From: Arachis hypogaea
Lineage: Eukaryota; Streptophyta; Magnoliopsida; Fabales; Fabaceae
Assembly: GCF_003086295.3 (NCBI RefSeq)
Contig: NC_092055.1
Coordinates: forward strand, 119,961,192 to 120,025,191
Direction: 5' to 3'
DNA: 64,000 nucleotides
This document shows positions 1 through 12,205 of this stretch, one piece after another; the first letter of the stretch is position 1; every line of letters starts with the position of its first letter. Below the pieces are notes generated by a model, which worked only from the letters and a program-made list of their open reading frames with translations, was not told where the DNA came from and did not search any database. A program made the position numbers and the translations under genes.

Positions 1-1528
1 GATTTTGTTGGATTAAAGTTAATTTGTTTGAGTTTATTTGCCAAAAAGACTCGTATGTATAACAGGACTAAAAAAAAAAAAAAAAACAGCAGCAAGTAAG
101 CAAGCATTATTCAATCGTCCATATTTGGGAACCTATCGTGTGATGGATGTACATGTGGCCAGCCTCACAAGCTCTTCATTTTTAATCTCCACTCCCAATC
201 AATATTTTGTAGGACTAGCAATACTAACTTCTATTTTTAAGTATTTAATTTGATCTAATTTATTTTAGTAGGGTTGATAATTTGATCTATAGTTATTGGG
301 TGAAAGCGAAATGAATTGAGTTGCAAATAGAGTTAAATATAGGTTTAAACTTTATTCTATTTGATCTATTTGTACCTTTGATATATTATAGAATATAGTT
401 AAAAATTATTGTATATATATAATGAAATTGATAAAGATCAGATTCACAATTTTTTTCTTTGTAATTTTAATATAAATTTAATTTTATATTTATTTTTATT
501 AGTATATTTTTGAAATATAAATGATTAAATATTTGATCAAAAAAATTGTTACGGATAAAATGATATATGAAATTTTAGGATGTTTATAAGGTTGTAAATA
601 GAGTATGATTGAATTTATAAAAAAAAACTTATAAATAAAATTAGAGTGAAATTTAAATTTTACTCTATTTATTACCAGTACTAGTATTTAATATGTCGTT
701 CTTAGCTTCTCTATCTATGTATTATTGTTTTTCTCTATAATTTATTCTAAAAAATATTAGTTTTTCTTTAAATTATTTATTTGGATACCACTATTTTAAC
801 ATTATAGTATATTTTATTTTATTTTTCATACTATTTGGGAGGCATTAAATTGGAGAGCGTCTTTTTGAGTCTGGATGCTATTATTAGAAGTGTCTTTAAG
901 AAGTTAAGTGTATACACATTTTCAGAATGAAAATAATACTAATCATAAAAGTATCATTTCTTTCAAATCCTACAAAACTCTAGTTTTTCTCAATTCATCA
1001 TTTTTACTTCTTTGGATAAATTTTCTTATTTTCTCTCTATAAATTTTTTCTGACTCTTCTCTACAATTGAGTGATACTTTAATTTGGTTAGTCATTCTTT
1101 CAATTCTTGCTTCATTTTTAATTATTGTTAGTTTTGTAGTAATGTAAGATATATTTGTTAGGAGAATTAGTAATTGATTGTTATGATATAGGTAATTTGG
1201 GGTTTATGTATGGTTGTTTTCATATAATTTGGTTAATTCGATAAAACTATTTAAAATAAATAGTGTTACGAATTAATCCAAACTAAATCTAAATATCACA
1301 TGGGTCCAATAGAAGGTTAGACAACAAAATTACAATCATATCTCATTAAAATTTGAGAGGATCTGATAAAGATCTCCTTTATTTTAGCAATCGAATACTA
1401 TAAATATTGAAGGCGAGAGGTATTATCCCAATACTAATATTTCTTGAACTCCAAACTTATCTGATCATCAAAATCTTTATAAGCACACCTCCATCTGGTT
1501 TAGAGATAATGGTTGATCGGAGTTTTCC
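1..1528. other. AT-rich intergenic DNA without a recognisable gene
   Basis: Very AT-rich sequence with an oligo-A run near 70-86 and no reading frame that resembles a protein. The 71-residue frame at 38-253 runs through the oligo-A tract and has no family resemblance. I see no RNA gene and no clear repeat boundary here. Confidence 0.6.
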
Positions 1529-4440
1529 TGTAACACCCTACTACACAGAGCTTTACGCTTAAGGTGTAAAACAGAGCTGGTGTGATATTACAACCTCTAA
1601 AATGAAATATATACATAATAATAGTTGAATGAATGTAATATTCGAGAAGCCTTAAAGGAAAGCTTAAACAAAATCGTGAAAAGAAAAGCGGATCGCTTGC
1701 ATGAACGAAAACTTGAACAGGAAGAAAGTAAAGACACATATATATAATAATAATAAGAGTGGGGTGTCAAAAGATATAGAATATCAAACTCCAAGATCGA
1801 CCTGCGAAGCCAAGGCCGGCCGGAGAATATCATGTATATATATATACAACTCACTATCCCAAAATACATAGACAAACACTTAGTTCTCCACAAAAGCCTC
1901 AATGAGGACAAGATTCAGAACATGAACACTGAGAATTATCTAGACATATATACATATACATAGCAAAAATATCAAAAGTCTAGCTTCCCAACTTCGCTTG
2001 CAAACAGAACTTTAGACGCCTAGCGAGGTGCCTCTCGACCTGCATCTGAAAATCACAAATATATGTATGGGATGAGAACCGGGGGTTCTTAGCATAGTAA
2101 TGGTGCCAACATATATAATACATAAGGTCCCGAGAAAGCCAGAGGTGATCCTAGAACTCTGACACTCATATTTAAAACTTAGCGTTATAAGTTAAACCGA
2201 AAACAAGATAAACTATCTAAGGTACTTAGGCTCTAATCCAATCATAACTCAACCCCTTAATTCTCACTCTCCTCCAACCCTCCAAAACTCTGGTAGAACA
2301 ACCCTCGTCCCTCTTCTGCTAGACAAGGGATTTCTTAGTTGCATAAACATATAATACAGACAAAGAAAACACGGATAGATTTCGGTACAGCAAACAATAC
2401 ATATAACAGTTAAGCATAAATTATCAAGTAGGAAATCCCAAGTAATGAAACAAAATAGACAAATGCATATGATGTATGCCTACCCTATGGCTGATAAGTC
2501 TCATTTGTCGGTTATATAGCCAAACCCAACATGTCCGGTAGCTAACCCTGGACAGTCCTTCCGTGCGTGCATCCCCGAGAGTCTATGCATAGTTTTTACA
2601 ATCAACCATCAAACTCAGCTCATTCGAAAAATTTTTGGGGAGTTAACAGAGTATCGAGTCTCAACCTGGAGCGAGTGGTGGCTAGCCATTGAATCTATCC
2701 AGAAAAACTCGTATCTCAGATAAAAAGAAGTGCACAAGCCAAAATAATCATTCAGATTCAATTATTCAATATAATTTTAGCCATTATTCATCACATATTC
2801 AGTATTTCAGCACTTCTCAATCATAATTCACCACTTCACAATCTTTCTTCACCACTAAGTCAACACCCTCTCAAGGTTCACCCCTCTCCCTATGAATAGA
2901 AACTAAATTTGGAACTCAAAGAGATAACTATAGAGGTCTGGAAGTTAGAAAATAGGATGAAAATCACAAAAAATCACTTTTCTCAAAAACAGGGATTCTG
3001 CGTACGCATGCCATATTTCGCGTAGCGGGAGTGTCATTTGCCCAACTCGCGTATGTGACCATTGTTTGCGTACGCGAGCCCCTTGGACAGAGGAGATGTC
3101 TCGCGTCGCGTGGTACTTGCCAGCGTACGCAAGCCTGTAAAATCCCCCTCTCGCGTACACATGCACACGCCCGCGTACGTGAGATGTCTGGACAGAGCCA
3201 AACGTCCGCGTTGCATGTGTGTTCGCGTATGCGATTCCCTCAAAAATGTTAAAAAGCTGCTAAGTCCTGTAGAATTCTCTTTTGCACACCAAACTTCCGA
3301 CGCGCATAACTTTTTTGTTGAAAATCATTTTTAGTCCGTTCTTCGAACGACATAAACTTTACGGACCTAATTTGCTTTTAAAATAATTTTGAAAAAATTT
3401 GAGGGCCCGGAAATTAAGTTATGGCCCACTAAAATTCGGTCAAAGATTAGTTTTTTACAAAATCACCAAAACCTCTATTATTACCAACTTTCATTTTAAA
3501 ATTAATATATACTCCTCAAAACCATACCCATTGTATATAAAACAAGATCACAACTATTTCATCTCCTCTCCTTTATATCATTTACTCAATTATATTAGTT
3601 TCCACTCCAAACACCCAAAATCATATAACATAACTCATCATAATATATTATCATCATCACAATCAACAATAACATCATTCATCAACTCATTCTCAACATA
3701 ATTCTATAATTCTATCAAGGTTACTAAACATTAACCTACTTACATATTCCAACCTATCCTATAGTCGTCTAGCCTACGTTTTCACGAAACATTATATATT
3801 ATCTACGAGAAACCAAAACCTTACCTTGGCCGCTTTGTCCCTAATGCTGAAGCACCTCAAATTTCTCGATTGCACTAACACCTAAGGTTCCAAACGCATG
3901 CCAAACAAAAAATCCAGCCTCCAACGTCCACAATCAAGCTTTCTCACCACCAATTTGGTTCCAACATATATAATCTAGTCTAATACCAAATAATATTACA
4001 CAAAAATTAACTTAGAGTTCATAGTTATTAATGATTCACGAGAGTTAGAGGTTTCTTACCTTACCGACGAAAATTATGACAAGACTTGGCAAGCCCACTA
4101 AGTTAGCTTGATCCTAAACACCAAAATCAACAAAACCTCAACACCATTGTTCAAGATTTTTGAAAATGAGAGAGATTAGTAGCTGGATGAGAAATTGAGA
4201 CTTACCTACCAAATTGTTCAGTGGGTATTGTAGAGCTCGACACGGTAATCGGAACTCTAGATTGAAAGTTATGTGATATTGAAATTTTTTAAAGCAAAGG
4301 GGTTTAGGTTTTCTTGTCCTCCTCCCCCTATCCAGCGTGATTCAATGTGATAGAGGAGAAGATGAGCTGAAGCTCATGAGTATTAGTGAGTTGGGTTGGG
4401 TCTTGGTCCCAATGTCAGCCCAGTTCAATTGGCTTGGTCC
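1529..4440. mobile_element. Decayed LTR-like repeat beginning TGTAACACCC
   Basis: The sequence changes sharply at 1529 to TGTAACACCC, a typical LTR terminus, followed by a moderately GC-richer non-coding stretch including a GC-rich palindromic patch near 3000-3250. No gag, pol or transposase frame is present, so a solo LTR or non-autonomous fragment is the best reading. The opening resembles a very abundant peanut LTR family as I remember it, probably read here on its minus strand. I could not find a matching TSD (TTTCC would be expected from the left flank), and the right border between about 4400 and 4900 is uncertain. Confidence 0.45.
2998..3245. repeat. GC-rich cluster of GCGTACGC-type palindromes
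   Basis: In an otherwise AT-rich repeat, this patch contains many copies of GCGTACGC, CGCGTA and related words separated by about 20-40 bases. The core is self-complementary. Overlapping open frames on both strands exist only because the patch is stop-poor. A similar CACGCGTACGCGT cluster occurs in the solo LTR at 15790-17280. Confidence 0.7.
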
Positions 4441-4918
4441 ATTTGTTCTAATGTTGGACCAAAATCTTTAAAATTAGTGTTCAAACTTATTTTTAATTAT
4501 TTCTATTTCATTAAACTATAAAATATAATTTTCTAATTTCTGGATTAATAATTAATTTATTGGCTAATTACTCTTTAATTATGCGAGGTTTACACTTTCT
4601 AGCTTAATTCATCAATTTCACTATAAGTAATTCTATCCAAAAATATATAATTTATAAGAGAATTTTATTGAACATTTTGGATAATTTTATTAAACTAATT
4701 TTAATATTTAATATTTGTTAAGTTAATTTATATTATTTTAATTAAAATTGTCTGTTTTTAAATCTTTCATAATTAAAAATAATAATTTAATCTTTTCATC
4801 ACAATACCTAAGAATAATATTTTAATTTAAGAAATAAAATTTTAACTTTAAAATATAATATTATGAATTTAATTAAGCTAGATGCAGTGATAATGATCTT
4901 TTATAATAATTCTTTATG
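4441..4918. other. AT-rich spacer left of element A
   Basis: Extremely AT-rich, with many ATTTTAAT-type words and no coding frame. It may contain the decayed right end of the preceding LTR-like repeat. Its last bases abut the TSD of element A. Confidence 0.5.
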
Positions 4919-4923
4919 TAATG
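4919..4923. repeat. Left TSD of element A (TAATG)
   Basis: TAATG directly before the 5' LTR; the same five bases follow the 3' LTR at 54932-54936. Five bases is the usual duplication for Ty3/gypsy integrase. Confidence 0.85.
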
Positions 4924-5315
4924 TGTCCTCACCCATTATATCTTGGAACAATTCGAATATATCTCAGAGATTTTTTAAACATTTCTAACAAACCGGACTG
5001 AGGTTATAAGCCACTTTTGCAGAGTCCGAATATAAACTCGGATACTAAGTAACAAAGCAGTTATAAAAGATGCCTATAAAAGGCAACTACAAAGAAATCT
5101 ACCGGATATACGAGAAAGAGATACCAGAAAAATACACATCAACTTTATTGCTTTCAGTTTCTTAAGATAAATACTGACTTGAACGTCAGAGTCTCTTTTG
5201 TAGCTTTTATGCCCCCAGTCCGAATTCCGAGGAGTCTTCACTGTTATTTGAAGAAGAGGTCGTTGGACGTTAGCAGACGAGCTTTACCTCAGAAGATATC
5301 CTCTTTAACGGAATA
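4924..5315 (+). repeat. 5' LTR of element A
   Basis: Begins TGTCCTC and ends CGGAATA, where the canonical terminal CA has become TA; the 3' LTR still ends CGGAACA. A TATA-like box (CCTATAAAAGG) lies near 5072-5083. About 100 bases further comes a module (5173-5203) also found in the LTRs of C, D and F. The 62-residue open frame at 5179-5367 inside it is not protein-like. Confidence 0.85.
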
Positions 5316-5317
5316 TT

Positions 5318-5335
5318 TGGCACCCACCACGAGGC
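5318..5335 (+). other. Primer binding site of element A
   Basis: TGGCACCCACCACGAGGC sits two bases inside the 5' LTR and aligns with the PBS of element C (TGGCGCCCACCGTGGGGC), with a few changes that are mostly transitions. It marks where a tRNA 3' end would prime minus-strand synthesis; I do not assign the tRNA. Confidence 0.75.
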
Positions 5336-5390
5336 CGATAATAAAGTTACCCTACATTCTATTTTAGCCTTTTTCTGTAGGACCGCAGTC

Positions 5391-6700
5391 ATGGCGGATG
5401 ATGGTACTCCCCATCCTATTCCGTCTTATACCAAGCTGGTGGCTATGAATGCTGCACTCCAAGCTGAAGTCAAGAAAATGACCGACCTACTTGCCATCAA
5501 GACAAGTGGGAACAAAGAGGACGGAGAAAAGAAGAAGGCCGACAAAGAACATCTCAACGATGAGCATAACTCTGACACGAATACAACAATGGAGGTTACC
5601 CCCCTAAAACCAGCAAAAGAAGAAAAAATCCTTTCTTAGCAGAAATAATGAATTTTCAAATATCGAAGAATTTTACACTGTCAACCGCTTTGAAGCCCAA
5701 AGATACATGTCACAAAATTTGAATCAATGATATTTCTGAACGGTGCTTCTGATCCTATTTTATGCCGTTCTTTTCCAACCTTTTTGGTAGGAGCTACTTT
5801 ATTTTGGTTTTCTGATTTGCCTGCAGGTTCAATTTCCAGCTTTGAAGAGTTTGCCGACCTATTCATCAACTATTTCGTAGCCTCTAAAATCTATGTCCAA
5901 AACTCTGACTATCTTAGTACCATCATGAAAGGCCAACACAAAAACTTAAAGGACTACATTACTCAATTCACCGAGGTTGCAATAAAAATTCCTGAATTGA
6001 GCCCCGAAGTACATCTACATGCCCTAAAGAGCAGCCTTAGGCCTGGAAAGTTCCAAGAAACGATTGCGGTCACCAAACCTAAAACATCTGCTAAGTTTCA
6101 GGACAAAGCGATAGGACAAATTGAGATCGAAAAACTTCGCAAAGCCAGAAAAGCCAAGAAACAAACACCCCGAAAAGATGAGGATAAACATGGAAGGTCA
6201 AACCAAGCATAGGAGCAAAAGAAGCCCTTCAGGCTAACACCTAAATTTGACACGTATACACAGTTCAATACCAAAAGAAAAGATATATTCAAGGAAATCC
6301 TCCATGCTAAAATAATAAAATCACCCAGTAAGGCAGGAACGGATCAAGATCAAAAGTAAGTGGATAGAACAAAACATTGTGCCTTTCATCAAAAGTTCGG
6401 ACATACAACAGATGAATGTATCGTAGCAAAGGATCTACTTGAAACTTTAGTACGGCAGGGATTATTGGACAAATATGTCAGTGGCCGAAAACATGCAGCA
6501 ACAACAGGAGATAAGACCTCAACACCAAAAGATAAGGAAAAATGGGATACCCAACCCCAATTTTCTGCAACTCGGGGAGTTATCAACTACATTTCAGGAG
6601 ATTTCGTAGGGGGCAGAACCACTAATTCAGCGAGAAAACGAAGCTACCGAGCTATGTTAACTATGGAAGGATCTTCGACAGCACAAACACACACGCCACC
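5391..6700 (+). pseudogene. gag of element A (degraded)
   Basis: Gag is the structural protein that packages the element RNA. The reading starts at ATG 5391 (MADDGTPHP...), runs as a charged coiled-coil-like N-terminus to a stop at 5637, and resumes at about 5727-6212 with the retrotransposon gag core (FLNGASDPILCRSF, then an LKDYITQF stretch). After further breaks, 6360 onward contains a zinc-knuckle-like CX2HX4HX4C motif (C-AFH-QKFG-H-TTDE-C). The same blocks occur in element C, so A and C are related families. At least three stops or shifts interrupt the frame. Confidence 0.85.
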
Positions 6701-6739
6701 AGCCAGTACTACTTTCACCACCTCGGATCTTCAATCACA

Positions 6740-7440
6740 GTGCCAAAATCTTGATGATCCCATGGTAATCTCTGTGAATATTGGAGAATTAACAGTTAAA
6801 AAAGTTCTGTTGGACCTGGAAAGCAGCGCCGACGTTTTATTTTATTCCATGTTTAAGAAGATTCAACTTAGCGACAAAACTCTACAACCCTCCATCGGAG
6901 AATTGGTAGGGTTCCCGTTACATTATGTTTGGTTAAGAGCAACCTTAGGGGAGCCTCCATGCTCGAAAACATTAAATATTCAGTTCCTAGTAGTTGATTG
7001 CATATGCCTTTATAATATAATTCTAGGATGACCATCGTTAACTGCATTTCGAGCAATTGTCTCAACAATTCACTTGTGTGTCAAGTTTCATGTGCAGGAT
7101 GATGTAATAGCAACCATTCTTGGTGACCACAAAGAGGCAAGACAATGCTATAATATAGGTCTAAAGATCAGATCACCATTAGAGGAACATATCCAACAAG
7201 TCAACTCAATGTGCAATAAGGAGGACATTCCAAAACTGGCCAAGCTCAGCCCCCGAGACCATCATACACACAGACCAATTCCAAAGGACGAACTACAAAA
7301 GGTACAACTCACAGAAAATTGTGAACAATATACTAACATTGGATTTGTTTTCTCTGCAGATGATAATCAAAGTCTTATCCGCCTACTTCAAAGTAAGGCT
7401 GAACTTTTGCATGGACACTGACTGACATGCGCAGATCGGC
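6740..7440 (+). pseudogene. Aspartic protease region of element A (active-site mutant)
   Basis: A retropepsin-like domain follows gag. The expected active-site triplet D-(S/T/L)-G appears as DLESSADVLF, so the glycine is replaced by glutamate; element C keeps DLGSSADVLF at the same place. A TGA at 7029-7031 interrupts the ILG(R)P motif, consistent with CGA to TGA. The frame resumes at 7074-7421 with the linker towards RT. It would have processed Gag-Pol, but this copy cannot be active. Confidence 0.85.
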
Positions 7441-8315
7441 CCAAATATTATATACCACAAATTAGCAACAAACTCAGCCATCCGACCTATTCGACAGAAA
7501 AAATAGAATCTCAGAACTAAACGAAAGGAAGTGTCCCTGAAAGAAACCCAAAAGCTACTCGATGCAGGATTTATACATGAAATTAGATTCACTTCCTGGT
7601 TAGCCAATGTGGTCATGGTAAAGAAAAACTCGGGGAAGTGGGGCATGTGTGTCTACTTTGTAAAACTCAATAAAGCATGTCCGAAGGATTCATACCCATT
7701 GCCAAATATTGACAACTTGGTGGATAACACTTTGGGTTTTCAGCTCCTGAGTTTTATGGACGCCTATTCTGACTATAATCAAATCCAAATGCATCCCAAG
7801 ACCAAGATAAAAAAGCTTTCATAACCGATCAAGGTATTTTTTGTTATAAAGTAAGACTTAAAAATACAGGTGCAACATACTAGAGTCTAATGGACAGTAT
7901 TCCGAGAACAAATTGGTCGAAACATGGAAGTTTATGTTGATGACATGGTCGTAAAATCAGAATCCGAACAAGCCTACTAGGATGACCTTTCTGAAGTCTT
8001 CAAGCAAATAAGGAAATACAACATGCGATTGAGTCCCGAGAAATGTCCATTTAGAGTACATGGTGGCAAATTTATTGGCTTCATGCTGACACGCAGAGCT
8101 ATAGAAGCAAACCCCGAAAAGTGCCAAGTTGTACATCAAATGAGATCACCGAACACTGTTAAAGAAGTTCAACAACTCACTGGACCCTTAGTTGTGCTAT
8201 CAAGGTTCCTACCGGCAGCTGCCACAAGATCGTTTCATTTTTTCAACATCTTACGAAAAGCTAAGAACTTTACATGGATGGATGCTTGCGAAAAAACGTT
8301 AAAAAATTTTCAAAA
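7441..8315 (+). pseudogene. Reverse transcriptase of element A, left part
   Basis: Recognisable RT blocks in order: KLNKACPKDSYPLPNID near 7660-7720, LLSFMDAYSDYNQIQMHP near 7745-7795, the catalytic YVDD box near 7930-7945, and a connection segment at 8023-8315. The frame is broken after 7824 and near 7978. At 8311 the coding sequence is interrupted by element B, and the same reading continues at 19805. Confidence 0.88.
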
Positions 8316-8316
8316 A

Positions 8317-8643
8317 TGTTGAGTTAAGAAATTAACTAACATAAGTAATGATGACAAACATTAATTTTATTGGGCTAATTACCCAATTAGTTTGATCATT
8401 ATGTTTAAGTGATGCAGGCCAAAATTCAATGTTGCAGCAGCCCAAATAAATAGAATAAAAATCAGAAGCTTCTATAGTATGCAACACTTACAAACAAAGC
8501 CCAAAAGGAAAATAACAAAGAAATTAAATGGGCAGAATGGTAAATGAACAAAATCCAAGCCCAAGACAATTCTCTCAAGCTGATCCCGCCAAGTTGCTAC
8601 TTCCAAAGCCAACATCCCTTTTTTCATTTCAGTCAGAACTCAG

Positions 8644-8690
<47 letters not shown>

Positions 8691-9961
8691 CTTCGTTCCT
8701 AAGTCATTCACCAAAGAAGAAAGAAAGAGAAGGGTTAAGAAAAAAAAGTTGAGGTCTATTCACCCACATCAAACCATATCAAGCTAAGTCAGAAGCTAAA
8801 GGTGATTCATTTCCTTGTGCATGCATTTTAATTTCTTCTCTTCTTCCCCGACTCTCTGCCAACCCAATTTGGGAAACATGGAAAAGGTGACCTCTGATAA
8901 ACACTGCTGTGAATCAAAGGCCAAGATTGTTTCTTGGGAACAAAGTAGTAGCTCAAGGGATTAGATCTGGGTTTACCATTGAAAATATTTTTTCTTTGCT
9001 GTTTTGAGGCATTCAGTCAAGAAAAAGGGATCTGTTTCAAAATTTCCGATTTGGAGATTAATAGAAGAACGTGAAATGGTAAGTTGGTAGCACACAGCTC
9101 GAGGAGTTGACTTATAAGAAAGCAACTCAGCAACATGGAAGGAGATACAAAAAGAAAATATTTCTTCCTTCAGAAAACAAGGAGAGGGAACCAGGGTTTG
9201 AAGTTTCTGTACTGAGAATTTTTCTCTGAAGAGTTCATCAACTTGGACAGTACTCTCTAGTTAAAGAAGTATTCTGCCAGAATGAGGAATTCAATCAGAG
9301 TTAAGTGAATCCGATTCAACCTATAGCAACAAAGGCTATTGAAGCATCAATCTCCTTCATGTTTTACAGATTGTAATTTTATTTTCAATGTATAACTTTC
9401 TGTAATTTCTTGAGAGATAAAAGGCAGAAAGAGAGAGCTTATGAAAAAGCCAAAGAGTGATAAAGGCTGAGTGATACACTTGAGTGAAAAGCTTAGAGTA
9501 TTTTAGATTTCTTCATGTTGTTTTCTGTGTCTTGTATCTTATACCAGTGAGGTACCTCTTTCTTAGTTGGGTAAGCACTAAGAGTGAAGAGTTAGGTATT
9601 AGCATAAGCAAGTCAAGTTAGGTTAGAACTTGAGAGTGAAAGGATTGTGTCAATCCTGTGGAATTGGTGTATGTAATACTTTAACTATAATGGAAATTGC
9701 ACCACTGTTGTGGTGGAGACTGGATGTAGGTTTCATTGCACAAGGCAACTGAACCAGGATACATGATGGTGTCAGCTTCTCTCTTCCCTTCTCTGTTCTG
9801 TTTTCAGATATTCATGAGACAAAATAAAATTGTCTCATAAATTTTCTGCTGCTGAGTTCATACAGAATCTTGGTGTAAGTTTATAAGTTAAGTCTTATTT
9901 CATTAAACTAAAAGAAGGTCATAGATTCAGCCCCCCTTCTCTAATCTTTTTACAACCTTCA
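8317..9961 (+). repeat. 5' LTR of element B
   Basis: Matches 18209-19804 along its whole length. It differs by substitutions, a roughly 20-base segment near 8500-8520 missing from the 3' copy, and a (GA)n microsatellite at about 8647-8690 that is much longer here than in the 3' LTR. Ends ACAACCTTCA just before the primer binding site. Confidence 0.92.
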
Positions 9962-9963
9962 AT

Positions 9964-9976
9964 TGGTATCAAGAGC
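9964..9976 (+). other. Primer binding site of element B
   Basis: TGGTATCAAGAGC lies two bases after the 5' LTR. It matches the TGGTATCAGAGC complement of plant initiator methionine tRNA used by copia elements, with one inserted A. Confidence 0.85.
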
Positions 9977-10020
9977 CTTGGTCTCAAGAATCAAGCTTCA
10001 TCGCTTGGAGCAAAGGTCCA

Positions 10021-11940
10021 ATGGCGAACAACTTAGGCATAACCACAGTTGCCTACACTCTAACTGAAGGCCAGTCAAACAATAGGCCTCCCTTCTTTAA
10101 CGGGAAGAACTATGCCTATTGGAAAGAGAGGATGAGGATCTTCATCCAATCCATTAACAACAACATATGGAAGATTGTCGTAAGTGGCCCCAAGATTCCA
10201 ACAAAAACAAGTGCTTATGGAGTGGTGACTCCAAAAGAAGAAACTGAATGGAATGACGACGACAAGAAGAAAGTGGAGCTAAATTCCAAAACCATCAACC
10301 TTCTTCACTGTGGTATCAGCTTTGAAGAATACCGAAAGGTATCTAAATGCAAGATAGCCAAAGAAGTCTGGGAAAAACTCTAAGTTAGACATGAAGGCAC
10401 TAAACAGGTCAAAGAAACGAGGATTGATATGCTGTGAAAAGAATACGAGATATTCAACATGAATGATGGAGAAAGTATTGATGAAGTGCTGGAGAGATTC
10501 TCAATCATAATCAATAACCTCGATGCTATGGGTACAACCTACTCAGAACAAACCCTAATGAGAAAACTACTTAGAAGCCTCACAAAGGAATGGGAAACAA
10601 TAGCCACTGTCCTAGCCGAGAGTAACAACCTAATTTCCATAACCTATGATGAGCTGAGAGGAAAACTCTTTGCCTATGAAGCCACACACACAAACCCGGA
10701 CTAAAAAAAAGGGAATAGCCCTTAAGTCAAAAATAGAATCAAAAGAGAGTGAGTCCAGTGATGATTTTTCAAATGATGAACTTGTGTTTTTTGCTAGGAG
10801 ACTTAGAAGGCTAATGAGGAACAAAGGCAAGTACAAGGGTTCAAGCTCAAAGGAATACAAGAAGGACTTAAGCAAGGTGATTTGTCATTATTGTAAGGAG
10901 GCTGGACATTTTAAGTTCAACTGTCCAAAGCTCAAGAAGGAAGAAAAAGGAAAGAAAGAAAAGAAAAGAGTGCTCATGGCATCTTGGGAAGATCTTGAGA
11001 ATGATTCGGATGAGAAAAAGACTCCGAATGCGAAGCACAAATCTGCTTTATGGCTGGTGATCATCAACTTGATGAGGTAAATTACTATGACTTGTCCATA
11101 ATTGATGATCTCACACAAAATTCCTCAAAACTGCTGGAAAAATACACTAAATGTAAATCTGAAAAGAAATGTTGAAAGCTGAAAATGATTTTTTGAGAGA
11201 AGAGGTGAAGGAAACCGAATGTGCTTTGGATATTATTGAAGAAAACAGATTTCTAAAATCTGAACTTGAAAAACTAAAAGGAAAGCACATTATGGATCCT
11301 TCTCAAGAGCTTATTACTGAAAATAAAAAACTAAATGAAATGATTAAAAGATTGAATGGTGACTTAGCGAAAATTGCTCAAAGTTCTAGCAACTTGGACA
11401 AATTACTTGTAAGTCAAAGACCATTATTTGAAAAATCTGGTTTAGGATATGTGACAAATGATGATGCTGTTTTTGATAGATCTCCTACAATATTTCTGGC
11501 CTCTTCATCGAAAACTAAGTCCAACATAGACAAATCTGTTTTGGGACATGTTCCCATATATGAAGAAAAATCTGGAAGTTCCTTTTCAAATGAAAATACT
11601 TTGTCTTCAAGAACCGAACCTGTTTTTAACAGGTCGGGTCTAGGCTATGTTCCAACCAATGAGGTTACATTCAAAAAACTAACATTTAACAATAGAACCT
11701 CATCTTCAAAAAGCCAAAACACATTCAAAAATTCTTATTGGAATGCTTTTGCAAAAAGGAACAATCATAACAAAAATTATTTTGTCAAAGAAATGCACCT
11801 CTTCCAAAAATAAAAAAATTTCAATCCTTTAATCATTTCCAGCATCATAACTCATGTCAATCTCAGAAACAAGGATCAGAAAATCATTGTTTTAATTGTA
11901 AGAAATTTGGTCACTCACACTCACAATGCTTCATTGAAAA
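10021..11940 (+). pseudogene. gag of element B (degraded)
   Basis: Starts at ATG 10021, about 45 bases after the PBS. The first segment (10021-10383) has the copia gag opening PPFFNGKNYAYWKERMRIF of the UBN2/DUF4219 type. The frame breaks at 10381 and resumes at 10459-10704. A zinc knuckle CX2CX4HX4C (C-HY-C-KEAG-H-FKFN-C) is near 10883-10925, then a long coiled-coil-like stretch (11169-11813), then a second knuckle (C-FN-C-KKFG-H-SHSQ-C) near 11888-11932. Two knuckles and a long C-terminal gag extension fit SIRE1-type elements. Confidence 0.87.
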
Positions 11941-12058
11941 AAGAATAGTAGAAAGCCAAATTTACAATGTTGTCTGTAATTTCAATGCACTTAGGAAACA
12001 AAGATGGATTAACTTCAAAGGATCCAAATTAATTTGGATACCTAAGAACAAAAAGAAT

Positions 12059-12205
12059 ATGTGGTACTTGGACAATGGATGCTCTAGGCACATGACTGGA
12101 AGGTCAACCTTCTTCATCAAACTCAACAAGTGCGATGGAGGTTTTGTGACCTTTGGAGATGATGAAAAAGGTAAAATTGTGGCTATTGGAAAAGTAGGAA
12201 ATCAA
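12059..12205 (+). pseudogene. Protease remnant of element B, with the downstream integrase missing
   Basis: The copia protease motif appears as WYLDNGCSRHMTG; the usual D-S-G active site is D-N-G here. It is followed by the FVTFGDDEKGKIV stretch. In intact relatives the GAG-pre-integrase and integrase domains, several hundred residues, follow. Here the reading passes within a few codons (near 12200-12210) into the acidic linker that normally precedes RT. No zinc-binding HHCC and no D,D35E core is present anywhere in element B. Confidence 0.85.

Noticed and set aside
38..253. 71-codon open frame near the window start
   Set aside because: It encodes poly-Lys from an oligo-A run and has no family resemblance or start-site support.
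1500..1911. Minus-strand frames of 79 and 104 codons
   Set aside because: They lie in the non-coding start of the LTR-like repeat and have no recognisable domain.
2945..3334. Several overlapping open frames on both strands
   Set aside because: They follow from the GC-rich palindromic cluster being poor in stop codons; four overlapping frames cannot all be real and none resembles a protein.
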